From Bacillota bacterium (lineage in GTDB: Bacteria > Eremiobacterota > SpSt-956 > JAKJGF01), in the NCBI GenBank assembly GCA_029555925.1, contig JAKPQU010000033.1, positions 1 to 13,508 of the forward strand: DNA of 13,508 bases, written 5' to 3'. Positions 13,371-13,508 of the stretch are shown here, piece after piece. The notes beneath the pieces are model-generated. The model worked only from the letters and a program-made list of their open reading frames with translations. It did no database searches and was not told the origin of the DNA. Position 1 is the stretch's first letter, and each line of letters begins with the position of its first letter. Made by a program: the position numbers and the translations under genes.

Positions 13371-13508
13371 GACCGCTCCCACCGCTAAATCCTAACGGAT
13401 TATAGCGGGGGCTTCTAGAGCTTCCATGCTCAGGGACTCCAGGCCCAAGTCCTTTATATATATAGCTGAATTATAGTCTCTTGGAATTACAAGATTACAA
13501 ACAGGACA
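13371..13508 (-). ncRNA. Candidate reRNA (omega RNA) region at the tnpB 3' end
   Basis: TnpB guide RNAs overlap the 3' end of tnpB and run into the right end of the element. Here the tnpB stop lies in the loop of a strong stem: CCGCTA/TAGCGG (13382-13387 and 13403-13408) plus AATCC/GGATT (13388-13392 and 13397-13401), with one bulged A. The stretch GGTGGGAGCGGTCAC follows on the minus strand. The role is inferred from position and structure, and the ends are not defined. Confidence 0.35.
13392..13508 (-). CDS. tnpB: TnpB, IS200/IS605 family, C-terminal fragment cut by the window edge
   Basis: Reading inwards from the window edge, 38 residues precede the TAG at 13392-13394. They begin CPVCNLVIPRDYNSAIYI, followed by KDLGLESLSM. 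CPxC is the second half of the TnpB zinc ribbon, and the R-D-x-N-x-A motif just after it contains the last RuvC acidic residue. TnpB is an RNA-guided DNA nuclease that helps IS200/IS605 elements persist. The fragment matches an intact C-terminus. The rest lies outside the window, and no tnpA is seen here. The element end should lie between the stop and roughly 13310. It abuts the broken MazF-type gene without disrupting it. Confidence 0.8.
   Translation of the reverse strand, partial: CPVCNLVIPRDYNSAIYIKDLGLESLSMEALEAPAIIR

Overview
The window is accessory, mostly AT-rich bacterial DNA from a surface-polysaccharide locus that has collected toxin-antitoxin (TA) modules, repeats and decaying genes. 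A Wzm-type O-antigen ABC permease beside GDP-mannose 4,6-dehydratase and GDP-L-fucose synthase suggests a bacterium with an exported glycan, probably Gram-negative. TGA is used as a stop (gmd, fcl, ACP, the RHH antitoxin), so the standard bacterial code applies. The phylum cannot be fixed from the sequence.

Layout. (1) 1-2184, plus strand: a GT61-like gene, cut by the window edge and frameshifted at an A8 run, then a GT2-like transferase. (2) 2193-4230, minus strand: a GT2 gene and an upstream GT4 gene whose last 22 codons are cut off by an in-frame TGA. These genes are very AT-rich. (3) 4399-5839, plus strand: an RHH/RelE-type TA module with two palindromic operators, a 39-codon gene fragment, and a DUF5615 (PIN-like)/DUF433 pair. 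(4) 5843-8848, minus strand and visibly richer in GC: gmd, fcl and wzm in that transcription order, with no ATPase (wzt) in the window. (5) 9307-11339, plus strand: an acetyl-CoA-synthetase-like AMP-forming ligase and an acyl carrier protein. (6) 11412-13508: an unrecognised coiled-coil ORF, an Rpn/PD-(D/E)XK nuclease with a 12-bp coding repeat, a MazF/PemK-type TA pair with a frameshifted toxin, and the 3' end of an IS200/IS605 tnpB with hairpins at its right end.

How the genes fit together (inference): Gmd and Fcl make GDP-L-fucose, the glycosyltransferases assemble a fucose-containing chain, and Wzm would export the lipid-linked chain. The ligase and ACP could supply an acyl group for sugar decoration or serve another pathway.

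The most striking non-genic feature is a family of 7-bp tandem repeats (GTRACGC on one strand, TYACGCN on the other) in most gaps from 6.7 to 12.8 kb. GTRA-type arrays sit to the right of gene blocks and TYAC-type arrays to the left, so fcl-gmd, the ligase and the ACP are each bracketed by inverted arrays. Two stop codons lie inside arrays. At least three coding sequences are interrupted: GT61-like, GT4 and MazF.
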